Numbered from the stretch's first letter, positions 1 to 9,149 are shown. The stretch is 35,558 nt of DNA from Pseudomonadota bacterium (GCA_018240505.1 JAFEFQ010000269.1:1-35558); one strand, 5' to 3'. Numbers and translations: made by a program. Notes: generated by a model from the letters alone, not told the origin.

Positions 1-1
1 C

Positions 2-634
2 GGCGACGCCTGGAAGCTCGGGCGCAAGGGCACCGACGACGGCGTGATCCTCATCGTCGCCAAGAACGACCGACGCGTGCGCATCGAAGTCGGGCGCGGC
101 CTCGAGGGCGCGATTCCCGATGCCGCCGCGGCGCGCATCATCCGCGAATACATCACACCGAAATTCCGCGCCGGCGATTTCTTCGGCGGCGTGCACGATG
201 CGACCGATGCGCTGACCAAGCTGATCCAGGGCGAGCCGTTGCCGCCGCCATTGACCGACGAGCGCAAGCCGGCGTCCGGCGGCGATCCGTTCAACGCGGC
301 CATCTTCGCCGTGTTCGCGATCCTGTTCGCGCGCTCGTTGTTCGGCGGGCTGTCGGCGCCACCGCGCGGCGGACTCACCGCGATCGTCGGCGGCGGCGCG
401 GCATGGCTGCTGTCGGGCGGCATCGTGCCGCTGGCGGTCGGGCTCGGTGTCGTCGGTCTCATTCTCGGCCTGCTCGGCAGCGGTGGCGGCGGCTTCGCCA
501 ACCGCGGCGGCTGGGGCGGATTCCCGGGCGGCGGCTTCGGCGGCGGCGGCTTCGGAGGCGGCGGCGGGGGGGGCGGTGGCTTCAGCGGCGGCGGTGGTTC
601 GTTCGGGGGAGGCGGTGCCTCGGGGAGTTGGTGA
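2..634 (+). CDS. TPM-domain (YgcG family) membrane protein, 5' end outside window
   Basis: The reading frame is already open at base 2 and reads straight into the GTG at 44, so the gene begins upstream of the window; about 210 codons are visible. The first 75 or so residues match the end of a TPM domain (LIVAKNDRRVRIEVGRGLEG, then an IPD...II segment). Two hydrophobic stretches follow, encoded near 290-350 and 400-475. The tail, encoded about 478-631, is almost only Gly with Ser, Phe and Trp, as is usual in YgcG-type proteins. A signal peptide would be expected in the missing part. TPM proteins of this kind often sit after a lemA gene. Their role is unsettled; a phosphatase activity is assigned to plant relatives. 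The stop lies one base before the next TPM gene, so the two are probably co-translated. Confidence 0.85.
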   Translation, partial: GDAWKLGRKGTDDGVILIVAKNDRRVRIEVGRGLEGAIPDAAAARIIREYITPKFRAGDFFGGVHDATDALTKLIQGEPLPPPLTDERKPASGGDPFNAAIFAVFAILFARSLFGGLSAPPRGGLTAIVGGGAAWLLSGGIVPLAVGLGVVGLILGLLGSGGGGFANRGGWGGFPGGGFGGGGFGGGGGGGGGFSGGGGSFGGGGASGSW

Positions 635-635
635 C

Positions 636-1133
636 ATGAGCATCGCACGCATCGCCAGGCATCTCGTTTCCGAAGGCGCCGCGCGCCGGCGCTTTCCCGA
701 CAGCGCGCTCGACGTGATCCAGCGCGCGATCGCAGTCGGCGAGGCGTGGCACCGGGGACAGGTCTGTTTCGCGATCGAAGGCGCCTTGCCGCTGGCCGAG
801 CTGCTGCGCGGCCGCAGCGCGCGCGAGCGCGCGCACGAGGTGTTCGCGCACCTGCGCGTGTGGGACACCGAACACAACTCCGGCGTGCTGATCTACGTGC
901 TCATCGCCGACCACGCGATCGAGATCGTCGCCGACCGCGGCATCGCGGCGCGCGTGGCCGAGGCGGAATGGCAGGCGGTCTGCGCGCAGCTGCGCGAGCG
1001 CTTCCGCACGGACGAGTTCGAATCCGGCGCGGTCGCCGCGGTCGAAGCGGTCAGCGACATCCTCGCCAGCCATTTCCCTGCCGACGGCACGCCGGTCGCC
1101 AACGAGCTGCCGGACCGGCCGGTTCGACTCTAG
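636..1133 (+). CDS. TPM-domain protein, soluble
   Basis: This 165-residue protein starts at the ATG one base after the stop of the preceding TPM gene. Residues about 15-60 form an N-terminal helical part (FPDSALDVIQRAIAVGE). The core reads VWDTEHNSGVLIYVLIADHA followed by IEIVADRGIAARV, the TPM pattern of a strand, a charged turn and a second strand that ends in the D-R-G signature. I see no signal peptide or membrane segment, so it is either cytosolic or a partner docked on the membrane-bound TPM protein. The pair of one membrane and one short TPM protein behind lemA is a common arrangement in proteobacteria. Enzymatic function is unknown. A longer open frame begins at 447 but lies inside the Gly-rich tail of the first gene and is a shadow. 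Confidence 0.85.
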   Translation: MSIARIARHLVSEGAARRRFPDSALDVIQRAIAVGEAWHRGQVCFAIEGALPLAELLRGRSARERAHEVFAHLRVWDTEHNSGVLIYVLIADHAIEIVADRGIAARVAEAEWQAVCAQLRERFRTDEFESGAVAAVEAVSDILASHFPADGTPVANELPDRPVRL

Positions 1134-1239
1134 ATCATCGGGAATTCATCCCGCTGCAACCCGTGGTAGTGGACGGGGAGCGCGCGAGGCGTTCTGCGTG
1201 TGCCGGCGTCGTACCATGCGGCGATCTGAAACCCACGCT

Positions 1240-2115
1240 TCAAGCCCCGCCGCGTTTCAATTCCAGTTGCATTACCAGATTCCAGGTTCGGCCCCCATCC
1301 TCCGACTGTTCGAATTTGCGCAGGACATGGCCATCCTTCGTGGCCTCCCATGTCTGCCGCATGGCATGCACGACGCCGGTCGGGTCGATGTTTTCGCCTT
1401 CCAGTTTCGCTTCGCCGTCGCCGACATTTCCGCTCAGTTTGACGACATTGCCGCCGGCGTCCACCCAGAGTTGTTCCCAGCGTTTGGTCTTCGGATTGAA
1501 ATACGTCTCGCTGCGACCGTGGCCGCCATCGGTGCCTTCCCATTCTTCGCGCAGCGCGCATCCTTCCGTTTCGGCAGCGATCACGTCGCGCAGGACCTTC
1601 TGCGAACCCGTGTAGCCGTCCCATTCGCCTTTCCAGAAGTCGAATGCCCGATAGCGCTCGTCGTACTTGCAGACGTGGATCGCCTTGTCGGCGCGGAGCA
1701 CCACCCCGGCAAAACGCGGGTCCTTGCGAAGATGTCCGAGCGCCGGATGCGTTTCCAGCATCTGCGGCATCAGCCCTTGCGTCGCGGCAATGTCGAGATA
1801 TTTGAAGGCCGCATCTTCCTCGTGCAGATGATCCAATGCGGTTGCCAGCGTGAACGCCGTCTGCGGGTCATTCGGCGTGAGCGAGAGCGCGCGCAAGAGC
1901 GCGCGTTTCGAATCGCGATAGCGCTCGAGGCCGAGATATGCGCGCCCGAGCCGCCACAAGTTGGGCGTCGTCGGCTGATCACGCACCACCTGTTCGTACA
2001 GCTGTGCCGCCCTGGCCCAGTCCTGCTGCGAGAAGGCGGTCGCGGCATCGTCGGTCACGGGTGCGGCACTGACCGTGCCGGTCAGGACAACAAGGGCGGC
2101 AAACAGGCGATACAT
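1240..2115 (-). CDS. secreted TPR protein with C-terminal beta-rich domain
   Basis: The protein is 291 residues. I chose the ATG at 2115 because it begins a clean signal peptide (MYRLFAALVVLTGTVSAA) and has GGAG about seven bases upstream; an upstream start at 2148 would add 11 polar residues in front. Residues about 25-115 hold two to three tetratricopeptide units (FSQQDWARAAQLYEQV; LWRLGRAYLGLERYRDSK; AFTLATALDHLHEEDAAFKY). Residues about 150-291 form a separate beta-rich domain starting DFWKGEWDGYTG, which resembles the lipocalin-like or DUF1579-like domains that open with a W-G-W pattern. It is probably periplasmic. No enzymatic residues stand out and I do not recognise a named gene. It is monocistronic, with nothing visible in the 106 bases to the TPM gene. 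Confidence 0.75.
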   Translation of the reverse strand: MYRLFAALVVLTGTVSAAPVTDDAATAFSQQDWARAAQLYEQVVRDQPTTPNLWRLGRAYLGLERYRDSKRALLRALSLTPNDPQTAFTLATALDHLHEEDAAFKYLDIAATQGLMPQMLETHPALGHLRKDPRFAGVVLRADKAIHVCKYDERYRAFDFWKGEWDGYTGSQKVLRDVIAAETEGCALREEWEGTDGGHGRSETYFNPKTKRWEQLWVDAGGNVVKLSGNVGDGEAKLEGENIDPTGVVHAMRQTWEATKDGHVLRKFEQSEDGGRTWNLVMQLELKRGGA

Positions 2116-2262
2116 GAAGCACTCCGGTGATTTCGTTCGGGAGCGCATTCTTCCCTGTTCGAGCCGCGCGATGAATTGCCGGAAGTCATTAGGCCGTTAG
2201 TCACGCCAAGGGATGAGAAGCCTGTCGCGGCGAATGTGTCACGCCGCTGGCAAGACGGCGCA

Positions 2263-2291
2263 TTGAGTTGCGCCCCGGCATCGGCTATACC
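2263..2291 (+). promoter_or_regulatory. candidate sigma-70 promoter for nnrU
   Basis: TTGAGT at 2263-2268 and TATACC at 2286-2291 are separated by 17 bases; each box matches the consensus at four of six positions. The start of transcription would fall near 2298, about 35 bases before the nnrU ATG. This is inference from spacing and box match only. Confidence 0.4.
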
Positions 2292-2333
2292 GTGCTCCGG
2301 CGGGAATCAAGGTGAGACGTTGCGGAGACGGCC

Positions 2334-2912
2334 ATGGCCATTCTGATAGTGGGATTGATTCTTTTCCTCGGCGTGCATTCGGTGCGCATCGTCGCCGACG
2401 GCTGGCGCACGCGCACGCTCGCGCGCGTCGGCGAGATGCGCTGGAAAGGGATCTACACGGCGGTGTCGCTGGTCGGATTCGCGCTTGTCGTCTGGGGTTT
2501 CGTGCTCGCGCGACGTGACGCGCATTTGCTGTATGTGCCGGCAGTGGCCTGGAAGCATGCGAACGCGCTGTTCACGCTGGTCGCGTTCGTGCTGTTCGCC
2601 GCAGCCAAGGTGCCGGGCAATCATTTCAAGATGGCATTGGGCCACCCTCAGGCGTTTGGCGTGGTGATCTGGTCGATCGGCCATTTGCTCTCGACCGGCA
2701 TGCTGCACGATGTCGTGCTGTTCGGCAGCTTCGGCGTTTGGGCCGCGGCAGCGTTCTGGGCAGGCCGTGTGCGCGATCGTCGCGCCGGAACGACGTATCC
2801 CGCGGGCACGTGGCGGGGCGATGCGAAAGTGCTGGCGGGCGGTCTCGTTATTTGGGCGCTGTTCGCGTTCTGGCTGCACGCCTGGCTGATCGGGGTGAAG
2901 CCGTTCGGTTGA
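2334..2912 (+). CDS. nnrU: NnrU family membrane protein
   Basis: This 192-residue polytopic inner-membrane protein has about six hydrophobic segments (for example MAILIVGLILFLGVHSVRIV, then GIYTAVSLVGFALVVWGFVL). The conserved wording HSVRIV...W...MRWKGIYTAVSLVGFALVVWGF and NHFKMALGHPQAFGVVIWSIGHLL marks the NnrU family, which is tied in some bacteria to nitric-oxide and nitrite metabolism and is related to plant 15-cis-zeta-carotene isomerase, a haem-dependent enzyme. Histidines in the GHP and WSIGHLL segments are candidate haem ligands by that analogy. The start ATG has GGAG six bases upstream. No denitrification genes are nearby, so the role here is open. Its stop lies 28 bases from the convergent stop of the thioredoxin-fold gene. 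Confidence 0.85.
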   Translation: MAILIVGLILFLGVHSVRIVADGWRTRTLARVGEMRWKGIYTAVSLVGFALVVWGFVLARRDAHLLYVPAVAWKHANALFTLVAFVLFAAAKVPGNHFKMALGHPQAFGVVIWSIGHLLSTGMLHDVVLFGSFGVWAAAAFWAGRVRDRRAGTTYPAGTWRGDAKVLAGGLVIWALFAFWLHAWLIGVKPFG

Positions 2913-2940
2913 GCGGGGCGGTGCGCCGGGCGCCTGCGGT

Positions 2941-5133
2941 TCATTGCGAAGCGCGCGTGGTTTCCCCGATCAATTTTTCCGCAAGCAGCCGCGAAGCATG
3001 GATCGGTGGATCGCATTGCAGGCCGCGGCAGACGTAGGCGATGCCGCCGGAAGCATATTTCTGCGCGGCGAGCGTGCCGGGCAGGTCGCCGGCGTGGTCG
3101 GGAATGAAATAGGCATCGATGCGGCGCAGGCTGCCGGCATCGTGTAGCGCGGCACGCCATGCTGCGTCTTCCTCGACCGAGTCGAAGCGCACGACAACGA
3201 GCGTGCGCGGATGCAGGAAATCGCCGAGCGCGCGCTGCAGCGTCGCGCAGGCGGACGGCATCTGCGTCATCGTCGCATAGGCGGCGCGCAGCGTGCGCTC
3301 GGCTGCGTCCAGATAACGCGTTTCGCCGACGAGATGGCCGAGGCGCAACAAGGCCCGCGCGGCAACACCGTTGCCCGATGGCAGCGCTTCGTCGGCGAAC
3401 GGTTTCGGGCGCTGGATCAGCTTCTCGTGGTCGTGCGCGGTGAAGAAGAAACCGCCGCGTTCATGATCCTCGAAGCGTTCGAGCAGGATTCCGGCGAGCC
3501 GGGTCGCCCATTCGAGATGGCGGTTGTTCCAGTCGACCTGCAGCAAGTCGAGCAGCGCGTCGAGCAGGAAAGCATGGTCGTCGAGATAGGCAGGCAAGCG
3601 TGCGCCGCGATCGTCGAAGCTCGCGTACAGGCGGCCGTCGCGCCACGCGTTGGCGCGCAGCGCTTCCAGCGCGCTTTCCGCGAGCGCGGTGAATGCCGGG
3701 TTGTCCATCGTGCGCGCGGCGCGCACGAGGCCGGAGATCATCAGCGCGTTCCACGCGGTCAGGATCTTGTCGTCGAGGCCCGGCGGCGTGCGTTCGGCGC
3801 GCGCGGCGAACAGCTTCCTGCGCGCGCGGGACAGCAGTGCATCGGCCTGTTGTACCGGCAAGTTCAATGCAGCAGCAATGGCTTCGAGCGGTTGCGCGAC
3901 GATCGGATTCCATGCGTGCTGCTCGAAGTTCGGCGGCCGGTCGAAACCGTAGCGGCGTTCGGCCACGGCGAACTCGTCCGCATCCAGCAGTGCACGCACT
4001 TCGTCGCGTTGCCAGACGTAGAACCTGCCTTCCTCGCCTTCGGAATCCGCGTCGAGTGCCGAGTAGAACGCGCCGTGCTTGATCGTTCCCGGCCCGGCGA
4101 CCATTTCGCGCGTCAGCCATTCACCGAGCCGCCGCACGACCTCCGCGCGAAGACCGTTGCCGCCGATCATGGCCCCGTCGGCGTACAGCGGCAGCAGCTG
4201 CGCGTTGTCGTAAAGCATCTTCTCGAAATGCGGAATCTCCCAGCGCTCGTCCACGCTGTAGCGGCAGAAGCCGCCGCCGACCTGGTCGTGGATGCCGCCT
4301 TCGGCCATGCGCGTCAGGGTCAGTTCGACCATTTGTTTTTCCTTCTCCCCTCGGGAGAAGGTGGCGCGAAGCGCCGGATGAGGGAAGGGCGCAGCAGATT
4401 GCGGCAAAGTCGACTTCTGAGAGTCTTCTCCCTCATCTGCCCTGCGGGCACCTTCTCCCGGTGGGAGAAGGGAAGAAAGGTCGAGCAGCAATTCCATCTC
4501 CGGGCAATGCGGAAACTTCGGAGCACCGGCATGACCGCCGTATTCGGAGTCGAAGTTGCGCTCGATCTGGGCGAGGGTGGCGCGGATCGGCGCATCGTCG
4601 AGCGCGCCATCGTGCGCTTCGCCGGCATCGTAGTGCTCGAGGAATTCGCGCAGCGTCGCGTTCTGCGCGCGCACCGCGTCGCGGCGCGTGTCCCAGAAGC
4701 CGCGCACCTGCTCGAGCACGTAGGCGAACGGCGGCATGCCGTGGCGCGCTTCCTTCGGGAAATAGGTACCGGCGTAGAACGGCGCGAGGTCGTCGGGCGC
4801 GAGGAACACGGTCAGCGGCCAGCCGCCGCCGCGCCGGGTCAGGGCCTGGTGGGCGAGCTGGTAGATCCGGTCGAGGTCGGGCCGTTCCTCTCGGTCCACT
4901 TTTATACAAATGAACTTCTCGTTCATCAGGCGCGCGGTCGCTTCGTCCTCGAAACTCTCGTGCGCCATGACGTGGCACCAGTGGCAGGCGCTGTAGCCGA
5001 TCGAGAGCAGGATCGGCTTGTCCTGCGCGCGCGCCGCGGCCAGCGCTTCGGCATTCCACGGCCACCAGTCGACGGGATTGTCGGCGTGCTGGCGCAGGTA
5101 GGGACTGGTCTCGTTGGCGAGTCGATTGCTCAC
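2941..5133 (-). CDS. thioredoxin-domain protein of the YyaL/SSP411 (DUF255) family with repeat-derived insertion
   Basis: The 730-residue protein starts at a GTG at 5133 with [20 protein letters not shown], the classic opening of this family. Residues 1-160 form a thioredoxin-like domain with the C-H-W-C-H-V-M motif (Cys50 and Cys53). Residues about 290-725 form an alpha/alpha-toroid related to N-acylglucosamine 2-epimerase, with [20 protein letters not shown] and [10 protein letters not shown]. The family is widespread but its biochemical function is not established. Relatives are usually about 680-690 residues; the excess is a roughly 47-residue segment at about residues 220-266, encoded by a hairpin repeat at 4338-4476 and inserted in frame just before [14 protein letters not shown]. 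No signal peptide is visible, so a cytosolic location is likely. Confidence 0.9.
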   Translation of the reverse strand: MSNRLANETSPYLRQHADNPVDWWPWNAEALAAARAQDKPILLSIGYSACHWCHVMAHESFEDEATARLMNEKFICIKVDREERPDLDRIYQLAHQALTRRGGGWPLTVFLAPDDLAPFYAGTYFPKEARHGMPPFAYVLEQVRGFWDTRRDAVRAQNATLREFLEHYDAGEAHDGALDDAPIRATLAQIERNFDSEYGGHAGAPKFPHCPEMELLLDLSSLLPPGEGARRADEGEDSQKSTLPQSAAPFPHPALRATFSRGEKEKQMVELTLTRMAEGGIHDQVGGGFCRYSVDERWEIPHFEKMLYDNAQLLPLYADGAMIGGNGLRAEVVRRLGEWLTREMVAGPGTIKHGAFYSALDADSEGEEGRFYVWQRDEVRALLDADEFAVAERRYGFDRPPNFEQHAWNPIVAQPLEAIAAALNLPVQQADALLSRARRKLFAARAERTPPGLDDKILTAWNALMISGLVRAARTMDNPAFTALAESALEALRANAWRDGRLYASFDDRGARLPAYLDDHAFLLDALLDLLQVDWNNRHLEWATRLAGILLERFEDHERGGFFFTAHDHEKLIQRPKPFADEALPSGNGVAARALLRLGHLVGETRYLDAAERTLRAAYATMTQMPSACATLQRALGDFLHPRTLVVVRFDSVEEDAAWRAALHDAGSLRRIDAYFIPDHAGDLPGTLAAQKYASGGIAYVCRGLQCDPPIHASRLLAEKLIGETTRASQ
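4338..4476. repeat. double-hairpin repeat element inserted in frame in a coding gene
   Basis: The element starts with a CCTTCTCCC/GGGAGAAGG hairpin at 4341-4361, followed by GGCGCGAAGCGCC, which is itself a hairpin, then GGATGAGGG. After a variable middle come CCCTCATC, a CCTGCGGG stem and a second CCTTCTCCC/GGGAGAAGG hairpin at 4451-4471. A second copy lies at 15155-15284; the first 45 or so bases are identical in both. The copy here is read through without stop or frameshift by the YyaL-like gene. It behaves like a BIME/REP-type non-autonomous element; the mobilising enzyme is not in the window. Confidence 0.85.
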
Positions 5134-5169
5134 GATCCTAGCCTAACCGATCGGGTTCGCCGGCGCGCG

Positions 5170-5202
5170 AAAAACAACGCCCGGCGCGAGGGCCGGGCGT
5201 TG
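5170..5202 (-). terminator. rho-independent terminator of the S9 peptidase gene
   Basis: Read on the minus strand, a perfect 11-bp stem (5192-5202 with 5175-5185) with a six-base loop is followed by five U residues from 5174 to 5170. It begins 22 bases after the peptidase stop codon. The strong GC stem and U-tract are a textbook intrinsic terminator, so transcription of the peptidase probably does not continue into the thioredoxin-fold gene downstream. Confidence 0.85.
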
Positions 5203-5224
5203 CGGAGGTTCGATGCGGCGGCGA

Positions 5225-7273
5225 CTACTTCGCCACGGGCGCGCCCGGTCCGAGGTATTTGAGCAGGAACGCCTCGGTGATCCTGTAGCGCTCGGCGTTG
5301 TTCTCTTCCTTGAAGAAGCCGTGGCCTTCCTTCGGTTTCGTCATGTATTCGACCGGCTTGCCGGCCTTCTGCAGTGCGTCGCGCATCGAGCTGGCGTTCT
5401 GCACGGGCACGCGCTTGTCGTCCTCGCCGTGGATGATCAGCACCGGCACGTTGAACTTGTCGACGTGGTCGATCGCCGAGTTGGCCTTGATGTAGCTCTC
5501 GTCGCCCATGCCCCAGGCCTCGCGCAGGAAGTTGCGCCCGCCGCGCGAGCGGCGCGTGTCGCTGCGCTCGGCCTGGACGCGGATGTCGGAGACGCCCGCG
5601 ATCGCGACCGAGCACTTGAACGTGCCCTGCGGCGCGTACACGGGCTGGAAGAACGCGGTGTAGCCGCCGTAGCTCGCGCCGTAGACGCAGACGCGGCTCT
5701 TGTCGACGTAACCCTTGTCGATGGCCCAGTTCAGGCCGTCGAGCATGTCCTGCATCATGCCGGTACCCATCTGGCGGTAGCCGGCGTCGTAGAAGTTCGC
5801 GCCGCGACCGCCCGAGCCGCGGTAGTTGACCTGGACGACGGCGTAGCCGCGCGAGGCGAGGAACTGCGCTTCGCCGTTCTCCCAGCCGCTCGCCAGCGAC
5901 CAGCCGTCGTTCGGGCCCATCGGTCCGCCGTGCGCGATCAGCACGGTCGGCAGGTTCTTGTCCGCGCGCCCCGGCGGCAAGGTGAGATATCCGCCGAGCT
6001 CGGTGCCGCTCGAGGCCTTGAACCAGAACGGCTTGCGCTCGCCGAGCCGGTCCGGGTTGAACCAGGGCTTGCTCTGGTAGAGCGGGCGGATCGCGTTCGT
6101 CTTCAGATCGAACATCGCGTACGTGCCCGGATCGCGGTCGCTGGCCGCGCCGACGAGCGCGACCGAGCCGTCCTCGGAAATGTCCGAGAAACCGACGAAG
6201 TGATCGGCGAACTTCGCGTTGAGCGCCTTGAGCGCCTGCGCGTACTTGCTGTCGTCGAGCCAGGTGATCGAGGTGCGGCCGTCTTCGAACGACACTGCGT
6301 AGGGTGCGTGCGGCGCGGGCGACCAGTACACGCGGCGCACGCTGACGCGCGGATTCGAAGCGAGCACCTTGCGCTCGCTGCCGTCGAGGTTGCTGATCAC
6401 GAATTGGCCCGGGCCGCCATCGGGGTTGCCGATCGAGTAGAGCTTGCTGCCGTCGGCCGAAATCGCGGTGGGCTGAAACTGCTTGCCGACGACATTGGCG
6501 GGAAGTTCCGTCCAGTCCTTGTCCGCGCCGGCGCGGTAGTAGACGTGGTCCCTGAGGTTGTTGTCCTGGCCCCAGGCGTAGCGTGCGACGCCGTCGTGGA
6601 CGAGGAAGTCGTAGCCGTCGGCATTGATCGCGCCGATCTCCTTGACGTTGCCGCTGGCCGCGTCGATGTCGAAGACCAGGGTCTTGTTCGCCTGCGCATC
6701 GCTGCCGCCGCGCTCGGGGGACGGATTCACGGTCAGGTAGAAATGGCCGTTGGCCTTGTCCGGCGTGCCGCTGATCGAGCCGAAGCCGATCGGCATCTTG
6801 AGGATGTTCATCGCCGCCGCGCTCGAGCCGCGCGAGCGATCGCTGTAGAGCATGCGCTTGTTCTTGCCGTCGAAATCGACCGCGATGATGTCGCCGGTCG
6901 CCGCAGGCTGTTCGGCGAACGCGGTTTCCTTGCCCGTGCCCATGACCAGGCGCTTGTTGTCGACCCAGGTCACGTCGATCGGCAGGAACGTCGCGGCCAT
7001 GTCGAGGCGGCTGATGAACTTGAGGTCCGGCAGGTGCAGGATCGCGAGCTGGTATTTGTTGTCGCCGCCGTTTTCCTCGGTCTTCACCGTGACCGCGATG
7101 TGCTCGCCGTCCGGCGACAGCACGGGCGCGCCGAGCGGCGGATGCTTGGCGAAGTCGATCTCGGGGATGACGGTGACTTTCGGCAAGGTGACCGGCTTGG
7201 CCTCGTCGGCAACGGCGAAGGGCATGGCAGTGGCAGCCGCGATGAGCACGGCCAGGCAGGCGCGTTTGAGCAT
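5225..7273 (-). CDS. secreted S9 family prolyl oligopeptidase-like peptidase
   Basis: The 682-residue protein has a signal peptide (MLKRACLAVLIAAATAMPFA, cleavage likely after AVA) and so should act in the periplasm or outside. Residues about 40-390 look like a beta-propeller built of repeated strand motifs (APVLSPDGEHIAV, LVFDID, FVISNLDGSE). The C-terminal 250 residues are an alpha/beta hydrolase of the S9 type: G-A-S-Y-G-G carries the nucleophile Ser534, H-G-E-D-D-K-R-V-P carries Asp619, and E-G-H-G-F carries His651. The wording is closest to dipeptidyl/acylaminoacyl peptidases of S9C. Substrate is not deducible. The gene is single, divergent from lgt, and ends at a clear terminator. On the minus strand a CATAAT box lies at 7308-7303, about 30 bases upstream of the ATG, without a good -35 box. 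Confidence 0.9.
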   Translation of the reverse strand: MLKRACLAVLIAAATAMPFAVADEAKPVTLPKVTVIPEIDFAKHPPLGAPVLSPDGEHIAVTVKTEENGGDNKYQLAILHLPDLKFISRLDMAATFLPIDVTWVDNKRLVMGTGKETAFAEQPAATGDIIAVDFDGKNKRMLYSDRSRGSSAAAMNILKMPIGFGSISGTPDKANGHFYLTVNPSPERGGSDAQANKTLVFDIDAASGNVKEIGAINADGYDFLVHDGVARYAWGQDNNLRDHVYYRAGADKDWTELPANVVGKQFQPTAISADGSKLYSIGNPDGGPGQFVISNLDGSERKVLASNPRVSVRRVYWSPAPHAPYAVSFEDGRTSITWLDDSKYAQALKALNAKFADHFVGFSDISEDGSVALVGAASDRDPGTYAMFDLKTNAIRPLYQSKPWFNPDRLGERKPFWFKASSGTELGGYLTLPPGRADKNLPTVLIAHGGPMGPNDGWSLASGWENGEAQFLASRGYAVVQVNYRGSGGRGANFYDAGYRQMGTGMMQDMLDGLNWAIDKGYVDKSRVCVYGASYGGYTAFFQPVYAPQGTFKCSVAIAGVSDIRVQAERSDTRRSRGGRNFLREAWGMGDESYIKANSAIDHVDKFNVPVLIIHGEDDKRVPVQNASSMRDALQKAGKPVEYMTKPKEGHGFFKEENNAERYRITEAFLLKYLGPGAPVAK

Positions 7274-7426
7274 GGATGGACTTCTCCCCGGGATGAGCGC
7301 CGATTATGCCATGCTGTTGCGGCCGGACGGCGCGTCCATCGTTCTCACCGGTCAATATCCGAATCCGCTAGACTTGCCGTGCTCGTCGATCGTTGCGGGC
7401 AAGAACCAAAGCCCAGGATAAATGGA

Positions 7427-7445
7427 ATGCCGGCTTTGCCGGCAT
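7427..7445 (+). other. small hairpin just upstream of lgt
   Basis: ATGCCGGC and GCCGGCAT flank a three-base loop, ending seven bases before the lgt ATG where a ribosome-binding site would be expected. No purine-rich Shine-Dalgarno is visible. The stem could expose or hide the start region; this is inference. Confidence 0.4.
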
Positions 7446-7452
7446 AAGTTGA

Positions 7453-8355
7453 ATGTCGCCCTATTTCCACGATATCGATCCGATCGCGCTGCAGATCGGC
7501 CCCGTCGCCGTGCACTGGTACGGCATCATGTACCTGCTCGGCTTCGCCGGTGCCTGGCTGCTCGGCGAATACCGGCGCAAGCGCGGCAGGCTGCCGGTCA
7601 GCCACGAGGCGTTTTCCGACCTCGCCTTCTACGTCATGCTCGGCGTGATCCTCGGCGGGCGCATCTGGTACATGCTCTCTTACGTATCACTCGACTGGAT
7701 CGTGCACGATCCGCTCGCGATTTTCCGCGTCTGGGATGGCGGCATGTCGTTCCACGGCGGCCTGATCGGCGTGCTGCTCGCCGGCTGGATCTGGTCGCGG
7801 CGCAACAAGGTCCATTTCTTCGACACGATCGACTTCGTCGCGCCGCTGGTGCCGATCGGCCTCGGCCTCGGGCGCCTCGGCAACTTCATCAACGGCGAAC
7901 TCTGGGGCAAGATCACCGATGCGCCTTGGGGCGTGATCTTTCCGGGCGCGCTCGAGGACCTGCACAAGACGCGCGCGGAACTGCACCAGATGTATCTTGC
8001 CGGCCAGCTCAACGGCCAGGCGCGGCATCCCTCGCAGCTCTACGAATTCGCGCTCGAAGGCGTGGTCATGTTCGCCGTGTTGTTCGTGTTCTCGTTGAAG
8101 CCGCGGCCGCGCTACGCCGTGTCGGGCCTGTTCGCGCTGCTCTACGGCGTGTTCCGTTTCGCGGTGGAATTCGTGCGTATTCCCGACGCGCAGCTCGGCT
8201 ATCTCGCGTTCGGCTGGCTGACGATGGGGCAGATTCAGTCGTTGCCGCTCGTCATCGTTGGCCTCGTGTTGTTGTGGATGTCGCGACGCGCACCGACCTT
8301 GCAACCCGACCGGGCCGCGGCCAATGTATCGGCATCGACCAAGGAAGCCGCCTGA
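7453..8355 (+). CDS. lgt: prolipoprotein diacylglyceryl transferase
   Basis: Lgt transfers diacylglycerol from phosphatidylglycerol to the lipobox cysteine of prolipoproteins in the inner membrane. The 300-residue protein shows family landmarks in order: [11 protein letters not shown] in the first membrane segment, GGRIWYML, the [12 protein letters not shown] segment with the essential His, and the Lgt signature [18 protein letters not shown] with the critical Arg and Asn. [13 protein letters not shown] follows and then the last membrane helices. About seven membrane segments are expected. The ATG at 7453 lacks a clear Shine-Dalgarno and follows a small hairpin. Its stop overlaps the thyA start by one base (TGATG), so the two are translationally coupled, an arrangement common in gammaproteobacteria. 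Confidence 0.97.
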   Translation: MSPYFHDIDPIALQIGPVAVHWYGIMYLLGFAGAWLLGEYRRKRGRLPVSHEAFSDLAFYVMLGVILGGRIWYMLSYVSLDWIVHDPLAIFRVWDGGMSFHGGLIGVLLAGWIWSRRNKVHFFDTIDFVAPLVPIGLGLGRLGNFINGELWGKITDAPWGVIFPGALEDLHKTRAELHQMYLAGQLNGQARHPSQLYEFALEGVVMFAVLFVFSLKPRPRYAVSGLFALLYGVFRFAVEFVRIPDAQLGYLAFGWLTMGQIQSLPLVIVGLVLLWMSRRAPTLQPDRAAANVSASTKEAA

Positions 8356-9149
8356 TGCGCCAGTACCTCGACCTGCTGCGCCACGTGCTCGACCACGGCG
8401 ACGAGAAAGCCGACCGCACCGGTACAGGCACGCTGTCGGTATTCGGCTGGCAGATGCGCTTCGATCTCGGCGACGGTTTTCCGCTGGTGACGACGAAGAA
8501 GCTGCATACGAAATCGATCGTGCGCGAGCTGCTCTGGTTCCTGCGCGGCGATACCAATATCGGCTATCTCAAGGAACACGGCGTCGGCATCTGGGACGAG
8601 TGGGCCGATGCGAACGGCGATCTCGGGCCGGTGTACGGAAAACAATGGCGCGCATGGGCGGCACCCAACGGCAAGGCGATCGACCAGATCGAGCAGTTGA
8701 TCGAACAGATCAAGAAGAATCCCGATTCGCGCCGCCTGATCGTCAGCGCGTGGAACGTGGCCGACCTGCCGAAGATGGCGCTGCAGCCCTGCCACGCGCT
8801 GTTCCAGTTCCACGTGGCGAAGGGCCGCCTGTCGTGCCAGCTCTACCAGCGATCGGGCGACATCTTCCTCGGCGTGCCGTTCAACATCGCGAGCTATGCG
8901 CTGCTTACCCACATGGTCGCGCAAGTCTGCGGCCTGCAGCCGGGCGATTTCGTGCACACGCTCGGCGACGCGCATCTGTACATGAATCACCTCGACCAGG
9001 CACGCGAACAGCTCACGCGCGCGCCGTTGCCGCTGCCGCGACTCAAGCTCAATCCGGCGATCCGTGTCATCGACGATTTCCGTTACGAGGACATCGCGAT
9101 CGAAGGCTACCAGTCGCACGCGGCGATCAAGGCGCCGATCGCGGTGTGA
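8355..9149 (+). CDS. thyA: thymidylate synthase
   Basis: ThyA methylates dUMP to dTMP using methylene-tetrahydrofolate, which it oxidises to dihydrofolate. The 264 residues equal the E. coli length. Visible landmarks are [19 protein letters not shown] (phosphate-binding Arg), [31 protein letters not shown], the nucleophile in [11 protein letters not shown] (Cys146, the same number as in E. coli), [20 protein letters not shown], and the HTLGDAHLY segment. It overlaps lgt by one base at the 5' end and folA by one base at the 3' end, so the dihydrofolate it makes is recycled by the neighbouring gene product. Confidence 0.98.
   Translation: MRQYLDLLRHVLDHGDEKADRTGTGTLSVFGWQMRFDLGDGFPLVTTKKLHTKSIVRELLWFLRGDTNIGYLKEHGVGIWDEWADANGDLGPVYGKQWRAWAAPNGKAIDQIEQLIEQIKKNPDSRRLIVSAWNVADLPKMALQPCHALFQFHVAKGRLSCQLYQRSGDIFLGVPFNIASYALLTHMVAQVCGLQPGDFVHTLGDAHLYMNHLDQAREQLTRAPLPLPRLKLNPAIRVIDDFRYEDIAIEGYQSHAAIKAPIAV

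Noticed and set aside
478..631. G-rich repeats suggesting a CRISPR-like or tandem repeat array
   Set aside because: The repeats are codons of the Gly-rich tail typical of YgcG proteins, without spacers or conserved repeat units.
3211..5262. Plus-strand frame of 683 codons opposite the YyaL-like gene
   Set aside because: Low-complexity Arg/Glu/Ala composition and no recognisable domain; the minus strand has the CxxC motif and the family N-terminus.
5130..7447. Two very long open frames opposite or overlapping the S9 peptidase (about 740 codons each)
   Set aside because: They are high-GC shadows, rich in Arg, Ala and Val runs with no domain wording, while the minus frame has a signal peptide and a complete catalytic triad.
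7422..7452. Short frame beginning [10 protein letters not shown] upstream of lgt as a leader peptide
   Set aside because: It has no ribosome-binding site and simply continues as a shadow through lgt and into the thyA frame; the hairpin there explains the symmetry.
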